Source: an uncultured Acidobacteriia bacterium (lineage in GTDB: Bacteria > Acidobacteriota > Terriglobia > Bryobacterales > Bryobacteraceae). From it: 45,468 bases of DNA. The stretch lies in assembly GCA_903923395.1 (NCBI GenBank), contig CAIXXM010000065.1, positions 1 through 45,468 on the forward strand, in the 5' to 3' direction. The position numbers and the translations under genes were made by a program. Under the pieces are notes generated by a model. That model was given only the letters and a program-made list of their open reading frames with translations. It was not told where the DNA came from and ran no database searches. Shown one piece after another: positions 30,766-38,153 of the stretch (position 1 is the first letter of the stretch; each line of letters opens with the position of its first letter).

Positions 30766-31332
30766 ATGAAGCACTGGCTCCTGCTTTTCAACATCTGCGC
30801 ACTCGCCGCCGCCCAGGAACCCACCAAGCTCGGGCAACACACCATCGGCGAAACCATCCAGCAATGGGCCAGCGTCACGCACGCGCTGGAAGAACTCGGC
30901 CCCGCCTGCAAAGGCAAAACCAAAGACAAGGCCAAGTGCACTTACCTGACGGAAATCAGCAACGGCACCGCAGCCAGAACCTTCTACCTGGACGTGGACC
31001 GTTCCTATGTCTTTGACTTCCTCAACGGCAAACTCGCCATCGTCACCATCAAGCCCAATACCCTTGCCGTGGACCCGAAGGACCGCGTGCTCGACTTCGA
31101 AGACGAAGTGGACCTGCTGACCGAATCCTACGGCAAACCCGCGGAAACCACGCTCATCGATAAATACAACGCCTACGGTGTGAAGTGGAAGCGCCGGATC
31201 TGCGTTTGGACACTGCCCGATGGCACGCAAATCACCGCCACTGAGGACCCGGAATTGAACGGCGAAGATAAGTTGCTGAGCATTGTCTTCACAGCGAAAG
31301 ATGCCATGGTCCGCCGGAATCCCTACAAGTAA
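30766..31332 (+). CDS. Secreted hypothetical protein
   Basis: The ATG immediately follows the pta stop and gives 188 residues. A short signal peptide (KHWLLLFNICALAAAQ, cleavage near residue 17) is followed by a mature part with GQHTIGETIQQWA, a Cys pair at about 48 and 58, and a region FYLDVDRSYVFDFLNGKLAIVTI with beta-sheet character. The C-terminal half includes LTESYGKPAETTLID and KRRICVWTLPDGTQITATED. This resembles small periplasmic acidobacterial hypotheticals, and I cannot name a function. It ends 6 bases from the stop codon of the convergent nadB gene. Confidence 0.7.
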   Translation: MKHWLLLFNICALAAAQEPTKLGQHTIGETIQQWASVTHALEELGPACKGKTKDKAKCTYLTEISNGTAARTFYLDVDRSYVFDFLNGKLAIVTIKPNTLAVDPKDRVLDFEDEVDLLTESYGKPAETTLIDKYNAYGVKWKRRICVWTLPDGTQITATEDPELNGEDKLLSIVFTAKDAMVRRNPYK

Positions 31333-31338
31333 CCAAGC

Positions 31339-32868
31339 TCAGACCAGGGGCGTGATCAAGTCCCGCACCAGGTTCGACTCCAGCAGAAACTCAGCGCGCT
31401 TGTCAGGAAAATCCACCCGGAAATGTGCGCCCCGGCTCTCTTCCCGCCACAACGCCGCCTGCGCGATCAAGTGCGCCACTTCGTAAATGTTCCGCAACTC
31501 CAGTGCGGCAAGAGTCGGTTCCAGCATCGGCGAAAGGGACACGCCATCCAGCACGTCCAAAAACTGCAGCAGCCCGGCCCGCGATCTGGAAATCCCGCAG
31601 AACTCCCAGGTTAGTTGCCGCAAATCACTTTCGGAAATATCGGGGATCATCGTGGGTGCAACCGAACCGGCACCCGCGCTGCTCCCCGCCGTGCTCCGCA
31701 TCTCCCGCGCGGCCCGCGCCCCGAATACCAGTGCCTCCAGCAGGGAATTGCTGGCCAAACGGTTCGCCCCGTGCACTCCGGTGCAAGCCACTTCACCGGC
31801 CGCGAACAACCCCGCAATATTCGTCCGCCCGTCCAGATCCGTCTGCACTCCGCCCATCGCATAGTGCGCTGCCGGGTGCACCGGCGCCGCCTGCAGGGAG
31901 ATATCCACGCCATACGCCTTGCAGGTTTCATAGATCCGGGGAAACCGCTGCCGGATGAAATTCGCGCCCCGCGCCGTCAAATCCAGGAAGACGTGCGGCG
32001 CATCCGTCCGGCGCATCTCCTCCACAATCGACCGCGAAACAACATCCCGCGGAGCCAGATCCTTCAGCTCGTGATACCTCGCCATGAAGGCTTCGCCATG
32101 TTTGTTCCGGAGCACCGCGCCTTCCCCGCGAAGTGCCTCTGACAGCAGAAACCGCGGCGCACCTTCCACATGCAACGCCGTGGGATGAAACTGCACAAAC
32201 TCCAGATTTGTGATCGTCGCACCCGCACGCCAGGCCATCGCGACACCATCGCCCGTCGCCACATCCGGGTTGGTCGTCTCCTTGTAGACACGCCCCAGCC
32301 CGCCCGTCGCCAGCAGCACCGCCTTCGAGTACACCCGGTCAAATGAGCGCGTTCTCTCATCAAAGAGTGCCGCGCCGGTCACGGCACCATCCGCCGCCGT
32401 AATCAGGTCTGAAACCGCGGAGTAACTCTCAAACCGCACATTCGTCAGCGAAGCGGCTTTGAAGTAGAGCGTCCGCGCAATCTCCCGCCCTGTGGAATCC
32501 CCATGCGAATGCAGAATCCGGTTGCGGCTGTGCGCGCCTTCCCGGGTGAAGGCCAGCTTCTGCCCGTGCTTGTCAAACTCCGCACCCCAGTCAATCAATT
32601 CCTGGATCGCCGCCGGACCCTCTTCCACCAGCGCATGCACTGCTTCACGGTTGCAAAGTCCATCGCCGGCATAAAGCGTGTCCTGCTCATGCAGGGCAAC
32701 TTCATCCTCGTCGCTCAACGCCACCGCTATTCCGCCCTGCGCATACTCTGAAGACGATTCGCGCAGACTGTCCTTCGCGATCACAAGCACGGTGCCAGAT
32801 TTTGCCAGCTCAATGGAGGCACGCAATCCAGCCACGCCCGCACCGATGACTACATAGTCGAAGTCCAT
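31339..32868 (-). CDS. nadB: L-aspartate oxidase
   Basis: This 509-residue flavoprotein begins with the FAD-binding Rossmann motif VVIGAGVAGLRASIELA (6-22). It contains SSEYAQGGIAVAL (39-51), the active-site region HSRNRILHSHGDSTGREIARTL, and YAMGGVQTDLDGRTNIAGLFAAGEVACTGVHGANRLASNSLLEALVFG broken into its usual fumarate reductase/succinate dehydrogenase-like blocks. The C-terminal helical domain is present. It oxidises L-aspartate to iminoaspartate, the first step of de novo NAD synthesis. nadA and nadC are not in the window. The length is typical, and the gene appears to be a single transcription unit. Confidence 0.96.
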   Translation of the reverse strand: MDFDYVVIGAGVAGLRASIELAKSGTVLVIAKDSLRESSSEYAQGGIAVALSDEDEVALHEQDTLYAGDGLCNREAVHALVEEGPAAIQELIDWGAEFDKHGQKLAFTREGAHSRNRILHSHGDSTGREIARTLYFKAASLTNVRFESYSAVSDLITAADGAVTGAALFDERTRSFDRVYSKAVLLATGGLGRVYKETTNPDVATGDGVAMAWRAGATITNLEFVQFHPTALHVEGAPRFLLSEALRGEGAVLRNKHGEAFMARYHELKDLAPRDVVSRSIVEEMRRTDAPHVFLDLTARGANFIRQRFPRIYETCKAYGVDISLQAAPVHPAAHYAMGGVQTDLDGRTNIAGLFAAGEVACTGVHGANRLASNSLLEALVFGARAAREMRSTAGSSAGAGSVAPTMIPDISESDLRQLTWEFCGISRSRAGLLQFLDVLDGVSLSPMLEPTLAALELRNIYEVAHLIAQAALWREESRGAHFRVDFPDKRAEFLLESNLVRDLITPLV

Positions 32869-32987
32869 GATTTACTTGGATTTTAACAGCCCGGGACCAA
32901 CTGCCCGCCACAGCTCATTAACACAGCTTTAATGCCTGCCTGTGCCCCGTTGTTACTGCACTTTCACACTCTGTATGCAATGCTGGA

Positions 32988-33008
32988 GGGGAGCTTAGTT
33001 TGCTCCCC
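32988..33008 (+). other. Stable hairpin in the leader upstream of the TPR gene
   Basis: GGGGAGC (32988-32994) pairs perfectly with GCTCCCC (33002-33008) around a 7-base loop, TTAGTTT. It lies about 140 bases upstream of the TPR-protein ATG and 120 bases upstream of nadB. The 279-base gap (32869-33147) has no other clear feature; AT-rich stretches near 32880 and 32920 could hold promoters for both genes. Confidence 0.45.
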
Positions 33009-33147
33009 GTGTTGTTTCCCCTGGCCCCCTGGTCCAACCCCGTCCTGCACTTAGTGCGCTGCTAACCGCGGCCCCGTTCTCTTCTCAACAACAACAACGC
33101 TGGCCGGAGGTGTCTTGCCACACACCCGGCAAAAGAAAGGAACCCTC

Positions 33148-34458
33148 ATGCGCATAAACGCAGCGCTACTGCTATTCGTGTATCTACCCCTCACCGTGTC
33201 TGCTGCAACAGACAGCAAAGCATCCCCGCATGCGGTTTGGGACCAGCGCCACAAAGAAGGCAAGCAGGCTTACAGCGCGAAGAACTACAGTAAGTCGGAA
33301 AGTCTCTTCCTCGAATGCTTCCAACTGGCGACATCCTCCGTGGAGCGCGGCATTGCGGCCAATGATCTGGGGCACGCCCTGCATAACTTGAACCGCGAAC
33401 GCGAAGCCCGCGTCTGGTTTGAACGGGCACTCAGCATCTGGCGCGAACAGCCCGGCTACAACGATCCCGCTGCCCACACGGCCATCGGCCTGGCGGACGT
33501 GCTGCGCAGCATGGGCGATTATCCCGGCGCATTGAAGATCCAGGCCGAAGCGCTGGCGTTCCAGAACATCTCACCGGAAACCCGCGCGGAAATTCTCAAC
33601 GCGCAAGCCGATCTTGTCCGTGAAACCGGCAGTTTCGAACTGGCCTTTCATCTCTTCTCGGAAGCGCTCGATACCCCCGGCATCCCGGAACAGCGCCGAT
33701 TAGATTCACTGCTCGGCCTGGGCGAACTCTCCCGCCATTTCGGTGACCACGCGAAATCCGTCGAATACTTCCAGCAGGCGCAGGAACTCGCGGACCAACT
33801 GCACAATGGCCTGCTCTCCGCGGTTGCCATGCGCGGCCTCGCACAAACCTACGTCGAAGCAAGAACCTTCGCCCGTGCAGATCCGCTTTACCGGCGCGCA
33901 CTCAGTCAACTCGAAGCTGTCCGGGCACCAAGCCAGCAGATCGCCATCACACTGGCCTGCACCGGCGACCTCTACCGCCTGGAAGGCAAGCTCGCTCTGG
34001 CCGAAGATGCCTGGAGCCGCACGATTGCAATCGAGAAATCCTCCCTCGGTGAAAACCATCCGCAGGTTGGCCTCATCATGGCACAACTGGCGGAACTCTA
34101 CTCCAGTGAAAACCGTATGGAACTCGCCGAAACTTGTGCGCGTGACTCTTACCGCATTATGTCCAGCGCACTCGGCAGCAACAGCGCAGCCACCGGAGCA
34201 GCCCTCGCCTCCGTCGCCCTGGTGGAAGCCCGCCAACAACATCTGCAGGACGCCGCGAAGCACTATGAAACCTCCCTCACCATCATGCGGAAGGCAAACA
34301 TGGCCAATGATACGGCCATGGCAACCATTCTTGACCGCTATGCCGCGGTGCTGAAAGCCATGCACCGCGGCCGCGAAGCCAAGTCCGCTGAACTGGAAGC
34401 CAGAAACATCCAGAAGAATCAAAACTTCCTCGCAGGCGCGGCCGGCACGCGTCACTGA
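33148..34458 (+). CDS. Secreted TPR-repeat protein
   Basis: ATG at 33148 (MRINAALLLFVYLPLTVSAA), with AAAGGAA 8 bases upstream, gives 436 residues; a TTG at 33115 is less likely. A signal peptide is followed by about nine helical repeats of the TPR type, for example GKQAYSAKNYSKSESLFLECF (about 39-59), ANDLGHALHNLNREREARVWFERAL and HPQVGLIMAQLAELYSSENRMELAE. The pattern resembles kinesin-light-chain-type TPRs (long repeats with two conserved blocks), which mediate protein binding. No enzymatic domain is present. Its location upstream of the stress-type cluster may be coincidental. Confidence 0.82.
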   Translation: MRINAALLLFVYLPLTVSAATDSKASPHAVWDQRHKEGKQAYSAKNYSKSESLFLECFQLATSSVERGIAANDLGHALHNLNREREARVWFERALSIWREQPGYNDPAAHTAIGLADVLRSMGDYPGALKIQAEALAFQNISPETRAEILNAQADLVRETGSFELAFHLFSEALDTPGIPEQRRLDSLLGLGELSRHFGDHAKSVEYFQQAQELADQLHNGLLSAVAMRGLAQTYVEARTFARADPLYRRALSQLEAVRAPSQQIAITLACTGDLYRLEGKLALAEDAWSRTIAIEKSSLGENHPQVGLIMAQLAELYSSENRMELAETCARDSYRIMSSALGSNSAATGAALASVALVEARQQHLQDAAKHYETSLTIMRKANMANDTAMATILDRYAAVLKAMHRGREAKSAELEARNIQKNQNFLAGAAGTRH

Positions 34459-34468
34459 CCACCGCACT

Positions 34469-34492
34469 TTGACCCTATATGGTCAATTGACA
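34469..34492. promoter_or_regulatory. Candidate operator: TTGACC-N6-GGTCAA-TTGACA
   Basis: A palindrome TTGACC (34469-34474), spacer CTATAT, GGTCAA (34481-34486) is followed at once by a third half-site, TTGACA (34487-34492). It lies about 100 bases before the csbD start. The same arrangement recurs at 40542-40563. TTGACA could also be a -35 element, but no good -10 lies at the proper distance. Confidence 0.5.
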
Positions 34493-34593
34493 CCGTACAG
34501 CCGCTTCTAACAGCAGTTATCAGCCGGAAAAACCACGGCCCTCGAAATGCTCATTGTTCTGTGAACTTTCCGTTCGACAAGGAGCAGGCATTT

Positions 34594-34830
34594 ATGAATA
34601 TGGATCAACTTGAGGGCAGCTGGAAACAAATCAAAGGTGAGGCTAAACGCAAGTGGGGCCTTCTCACGGAAGACGATCTCACGGCCGCCGCAGGCAAGCA
34701 GGAAGTACTCGTCGGCAAACTGCAGGAACACTATGGTCTGGTCAAAGAAGAAGCACAGAAACAACTGGACGATTTTCTCAAAAACCTCAAGCATGCAACG
34801 GAAGCCAGGTCCGAACATCATATCGGCTGA
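34594..34830 (+). CDS. CsbD-family stress protein
   Basis: ATG at 34594 with AAGGAG about 10 bases upstream gives 78 residues, the usual size for the family. The signature is MDQLEGSWKQIKGEAKRKWGLLTEDDL, followed by AAAGKQEVLVGKLQEHYGLVKEEAQKQLDDFL. CsbD-type proteins are small, hydrophilic and helix-rich, and in Bacillus are under sigma-B control; their mechanism is unknown. Here it stands alone, followed by a long non-coding gap, with a candidate operator upstream. Confidence 0.93.
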   Translation: MNMDQLEGSWKQIKGEAKRKWGLLTEDDLTAAAGKQEVLVGKLQEHYGLVKEEAQKQLDDFLKNLKHATEARSEHHIG

Positions 34831-35343
34831 GTGCTGTTAATACGCTGCGGACGAGTTTGTGGTGGCCTCTTCCGCAGTACGTTTCATTCAAGGAGCAACC
34901 GTTACCACCAGCCTCACATAGGGGTACCCGCGGTCTTGAAGACAGTAACCGTTCTCCTGGTTGATATAGGCATCGTCCTGCCCGTACCAGTTATCAGACC
35001 AGTCAGCAGGATAGGGAGATATATACACCGCCATCCCCCGCGCTAACTAATCCCGGGATCTTTGATCCATATTCCAATTTTTCGAGCGATGCTCTGAAAA
35101 GGTCGCATAGCCGGATTTGCCCCTGCACGGGCTCCACCCGCTTACCCTGTTCTTGCCGGCCTGCCTGTCACTGGATGTAACTGCACCCAGATATCCATTG
35201 GCACGCTGCGTGCAAGGGGAGGCTGCAGGGAATTCATCATAATAACCGCCAGAGCCCGGAGCAAGAGCCGTATCTACTGGAAGAACGGGCGCGTCTGGCA
35301 GGTTCGCTGCAGCGCGACGAATCCAAAAAGAAACTTACCAACC
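34831..35343. other. 513-base gap without a clear gene
   Basis: Apart from the doubtful short minus-strand reading frame at 34888-35034, I see nothing convincing. The stretch is less GC-rich in places than the coding regions, has no obvious terminator T tract, and contains no copy of the candidate operator. The lmo0937-family gene starts at its right edge after an A-rich run (CCAAAAAGAAAC) that could act as a weak ribosome-binding site. Confidence 0.6.
34888..35034 (-). CDS. Possible short or decayed gene rich in Tyr, Trp and Asp
   Basis: A minus-strand frame from ATG at 35034 to TGA at 34888 encodes 48 residues, including DWSDNWYGQDDAYINQENG and DRGYPYVRLVVTVAP. The Trp/Tyr/Asp pattern resembles the C-terminal end of small exported bacterial proteins with the layout WYDxDDVYI...YYLxNRxxPxVRxAI. 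No signal peptide is encoded. The same frame is open upstream for almost 95 codons beyond an in-frame TAG at 35047-35049, with sequence that does not look conserved. It may be the remnant of a longer gene. Chance similarity remains possible. Confidence 0.3.
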   Translation of the reverse strand: MAVYISPYPADWSDNWYGQDDAYINQENGYCLQDRGYPYVRLVVTVAP

Positions 35344-35493
35344 ATGTTATGGACACTCGCAGTCATTTTATTCGTACTTTGGGCACTAGGAATGGTAACG
35401 GCCTACACAGCTTCCGGCCTGATCCATATCCTTCTCGTACTCGCGCTCATCGCAGTTCTGATCCGCGTGATACAGGGAAGGAGTGCCATCTGA
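35344..35493 (+). CDS. lmo0937-family small membrane protein
   Basis: The 49-residue product is almost all hydrophobic, with two helices: LWTLAVILFVLWALGMVTAY and GLIHILLVLALIAVLIRVI, ending QGRSAI. This matches the lmo0937 family of about 50 residues, found next to stress genes in many soil bacteria; function unknown. It is too short for routine gene calling but the match is close to full length. Confidence 0.9.
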   Translation: MLWTLAVILFVLWALGMVTAYTASGLIHILLVLALIAVLIRVIQGRSAI

Positions 35494-35536
35494 ACACTTC
35501 CCTCAGTAATCAAGAAGTAGCTGCAGGAGCCAGGTT

Positions 35537-35692
35537 ATGTTAATCCTGCTGATCGTATTTATTCTTCTTCTGAGCGGCGGCGGCGGCTATTATGGCCATA
35601 GCCGCTGGGGTTATGGAGGCAGCGCGGGCATCGGCCTCGGTACAATCCTGCTGATTCTGCTCTTGCTCTGGTTTATGGGTAGTTTGCATTAA
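35537..35692 (+). CDS. DUF3309-family mini membrane protein
   Basis: This 51-residue protein has a hydrophobic N-terminal helix (LILLIVFILLL), a glycine- and tyrosine-rich turn (SGGGGYYGHSRWGYGGSAG) and a second helix (IGLGTILLILLLLWFMG). This is the DUF3309 layout. A GGAG lies about 8-10 bases before the ATG. It starts 43 bases after the lmo0937-family stop and is probably in the same transcript. Its stop overlaps the convergent glycosyltransferase stop by 4 bases. Confidence 0.9.
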   Translation: MLILLIVFILLLSGGGGYYGHSRWGYGGSAGIGLGTILLILLLLWFMGSLH

Positions 35693-36705
35693 TGTCCTGC
35701 CAGTAAAGCTGCATAAACCTTTTCATAGCCCGCGACCATGGTTTCGATGGAGAACAGTTCCATCACGCGGCGGCGGCAGGCGGTCCGGTCAATTTCAGAC
35801 AACCGCCCGACTGCTGCCGCCGCTTGATCTGTATCATCCACCAGAAATCCCGTCCGGCCATCCGCTATCACTTCCCTGCAGGACCCCAGATCCATTGCAA
35901 TCACCGGAACGCCCGCTGCATTCGCTTCCGCCAGAACCAGGCCGAAGCGCTCGGGAATCGTATTTAGATGGAGCAGCGCGGCCGCCCGCGCAAAGAGACT
36001 GTTCTTCTGCTCCACAATCACGGGACCGGTATAAGAAATCCGTTCACCGTCCAGGTGCGGCTCGATCAACCTCTCGAAGTATTCACGATCCTGAATGATT
36101 CCCGCAATCAGAAGACGCCGTCCCGTCATGCCGGCAACCTCAATCGCGAGATGAGTGCCTTTATCAGGATGAATCCGGCCCAGAAAGAGCAACTCCCCGC
36201 CGCCTGTCGGCTGAAGGGGATACAGACCGGTATCGATCCCGTTATAAACAGTGGCAACATAGTTCAGGCCCGCTGCCCTGTCCGCATTGCTGACCGATAC
36301 AAAGTTACTGTTCCGGTATTTCTCATATACCGGCATGATTTGTGGCGATGAAAACCCGTGGATGGTTGTCAGCAGCGGCGTCTGCACCAGCCGGGAGTAA
36401 GTCAGCGGCATGAAGTCATAGTGGCTGTGGATAAGATCGTACTCCCCCGCATGCTCAAAAACTTCTGAAATGTGGCGGTATTCGGCCACTTTGGCATCCA
36501 CAGTTCTGTCTTCCTCATAACCCCGCGGTACAACCGCATGCAATTTGGCGGCTGTGATCGAGTCCCCTGTCGCGAACAGAGTCACATCCCAGCCTCTGGC
36601 GGCGAGCCCTTCAGCCACGTTTCCGGCCACCGTTTCCCACGCGCCATAGTCCCTCGGCGGGGTGCGCCATGCGACGGGAGAAAGAACGGCGATCCGCCGC
36701 TTCAA
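35689..36705 (-). CDS. Glycosyltransferase family 4 (GT-B fold)
   Basis: A TTG at 36705 overlaps the GH130 stop as TTGA and gives 338 residues. The N-terminal domain has PPRDYGAWETVAGNVAEGL and DLIHSHYDFMPL. The C-terminal nucleotide-sugar domain has LLFLGRIHPDKGTHLAIEVA (about 173-192) and the EX7E-type segment PERFGLVLAEANAAGVPVIA. This is a retaining GT4 enzyme, transferring a sugar from a nucleotide-sugar donor; donor and acceptor are not readable from sequence. It is the last gene of a tight three-gene operon with GH130 and a second GT4. Confidence 0.9.
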   Translation of the reverse strand: MKRRIAVLSPVAWRTPPRDYGAWETVAGNVAEGLAARGWDVTLFATGDSITAAKLHAVVPRGYEEDRTVDAKVAEYRHISEVFEHAGEYDLIHSHYDFMPLTYSRLVQTPLLTTIHGFSSPQIMPVYEKYRNSNFVSVSNADRAAGLNYVATVYNGIDTGLYPLQPTGGGELLFLGRIHPDKGTHLAIEVAGMTGRRLLIAGIIQDREYFERLIEPHLDGERISYTGPVIVEQKNSLFARAAALLHLNTIPERFGLVLAEANAAGVPVIAMDLGSCREVIADGRTGFLVDDTDQAAAAVGRLSEIDRTACRRRVMELFSIETMVAGYEKVYAALLAGH

Positions 36706-38153
36706 ACTTCTGTCTCCATCGCAGCCAGCACATCCGCGAGCGGAATCATGGCAAATGTGGCCGAGTGGTCAGCCATGGCATAGGGAATGATCAACATCCC
36801 GTTGTGAACCAGTGCCCCGCACGAGTAGACTACATTCGGAACATAGCCTTCACGCTCCACGGCGTTTGGCTCGAGCAGTGGTTCGCGCAAACGCCCGATG
36901 ACGATTGTGGGGTCCGCAAGATCCAGCAGGAAGGCACCAATACAGTAGCGCCGCATCGGGCCCACGCCATGGCTCAGAACCAGCCAGCCGGCCTCCGTTT
37001 CGATTGGCGAACCACAGTTGCCGATCTGCACCATCTCCCAGGGATACAGCGGCTTCAGAATGAGCGTGTGTTCGTTCCAAAAGTGAGGGTTCCCGGAAAA
37101 CATGATGTAGATGTTCTCGTTGTCCTGCCTGGAAAGCATGGCGAAGAGACCGTTGAGCTTCCTGGGAAAGAGCGCCATCCCCTTGTTGACCGCAGCAGGC
37201 CCGTTCAGGGTAGTAAAGCGAAAGACAAGAAAGTCCGCCGTCTCGACAAGCTCCGGGAAGATAGCCCTGCCATTGAACGCCGTAAAGGTGGCAAAGTAGA
37301 TGTAAGTGCCGTCCTCCTTCGCGAACCGGACGAACCGGGCATCTTCAATACCATTGCTCTGCTCAGGGGTCGCTGGAAACAAAACGCGTTCAGAAAGCGG
37401 CTGACCAGGATCAAACCGGACCTCATGGTTGGAACGGGCCAGCGTCCAGATCCCGTCCGCAATGTTCTTCGACAAGTTACAGTTCGCGGCACCCTCGCTA
37501 TCCAGCGCGAGGCGAAGCTCCCGCAGGGTAAACTTATTCGCCAACTTCTCCAGGACGCACTTCGCGGCTTCGGTTTTCAGCCCGCGGGCATACATCGTCC
37601 GGGAAAACAGCGCCTTCTCATAGACCGGATTGGGTATCTGCTTCGGCTCTTCCAGAAAACCACCCGGCGCGTCTACGTTGATGGAATAGTCCACATGAAC
37701 CGTTCCTGTCCGGAATGTAATCGAGGAGACATGACCTTCGCCTGTGGCGCGGAGACTGAGAATGAAACGCACGCCGCCGGGCGCAACGCCCTCCTGATCC
37801 GGATGTGGCACGATCGAAGGATTGAACAGCGCAGCCGATTCCAGTGAGTATTCCGCCAGGAAGTAAGATCCGATCAGCATCTGGCGGGCCGGCGAAATTC
37901 TCACATGCGAAGGCGTCAGCAACCGGAGTTCGTCGTACCTTGCGCGGAAGCGTTCCCGGATATTGCGGTGACGCAGCGAGAATTCCTTGCAGACCGACTC
38001 CAGTATCTTCGGAACCTCTTTCTCCGGCAGCAGCATGATCCTTGCGATGATGCGCCGCGCCCGGTCGGCATCTCCAGGATCGAAGGGCCGCAGCAGGACG
38101 CGGGTTTGATCCGGCGCAATTACAGCGCCGGTACGGATGGGGGAAAGGCGCAC
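36702..38153 (-). CDS. Glycoside hydrolase family 130 (mannoside phosphorylase-like)
   Basis: A GTG at 38153 directly follows the previous stop, giving 483 residues. Five-bladed beta-propeller features of GH130 are visible: ESAALFNPSIVPHPDQ, ARSNHEVRFDPGQP, GIEDARFVRF (the conserved E-D-x-R segment), IYIMFSGNPHFWNEH, GSPIETEAGWLVLSHGVGPMRRY and SCGALVHNGMLIIPYAMADHS. GH130 enzymes phosphorolyse or transfer beta-mannosides, and a few are hydrolases. An N-terminal extension of about 110 residues precedes the propeller. Flanking GT4 enzymes make turnover or synthesis of a mannose-containing glycan the simplest reading. Confidence 0.88.
   Translation of the reverse strand: MRLSPIRTGAVIAPDQTRVLLRPFDPGDADRARRIIARIMLLPEKEVPKILESVCKEFSLRHRNIRERFRARYDELRLLTPSHVRISPARQMLIGSYFLAEYSLESAALFNPSIVPHPDQEGVAPGGVRFILSLRATGEGHVSSITFRTGTVHVDYSINVDAPGGFLEEPKQIPNPVYEKALFSRTMYARGLKTEAAKCVLEKLANKFTLRELRLALDSEGAANCNLSKNIADGIWTLARSNHEVRFDPGQPLSERVLFPATPEQSNGIEDARFVRFAKEDGTYIYFATFTAFNGRAIFPELVETADFLVFRFTTLNGPAAVNKGMALFPRKLNGLFAMLSRQDNENIYIMFSGNPHFWNEHTLILKPLYPWEMVQIGNCGSPIETEAGWLVLSHGVGPMRRYCIGAFLLDLADPTIVIGRLREPLLEPNAVEREGYVPNVVYSCGALVHNGMLIIPYAMADHSATFAMIPLADVLAAMETEV

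Noticed and set aside
35349-35543. 64-codon plus-strand frame across the lmo0937 region
   Set aside because: It overlaps the lmo0937-family gene in another frame and encodes Arg/Ser-rich sequence without similarity.
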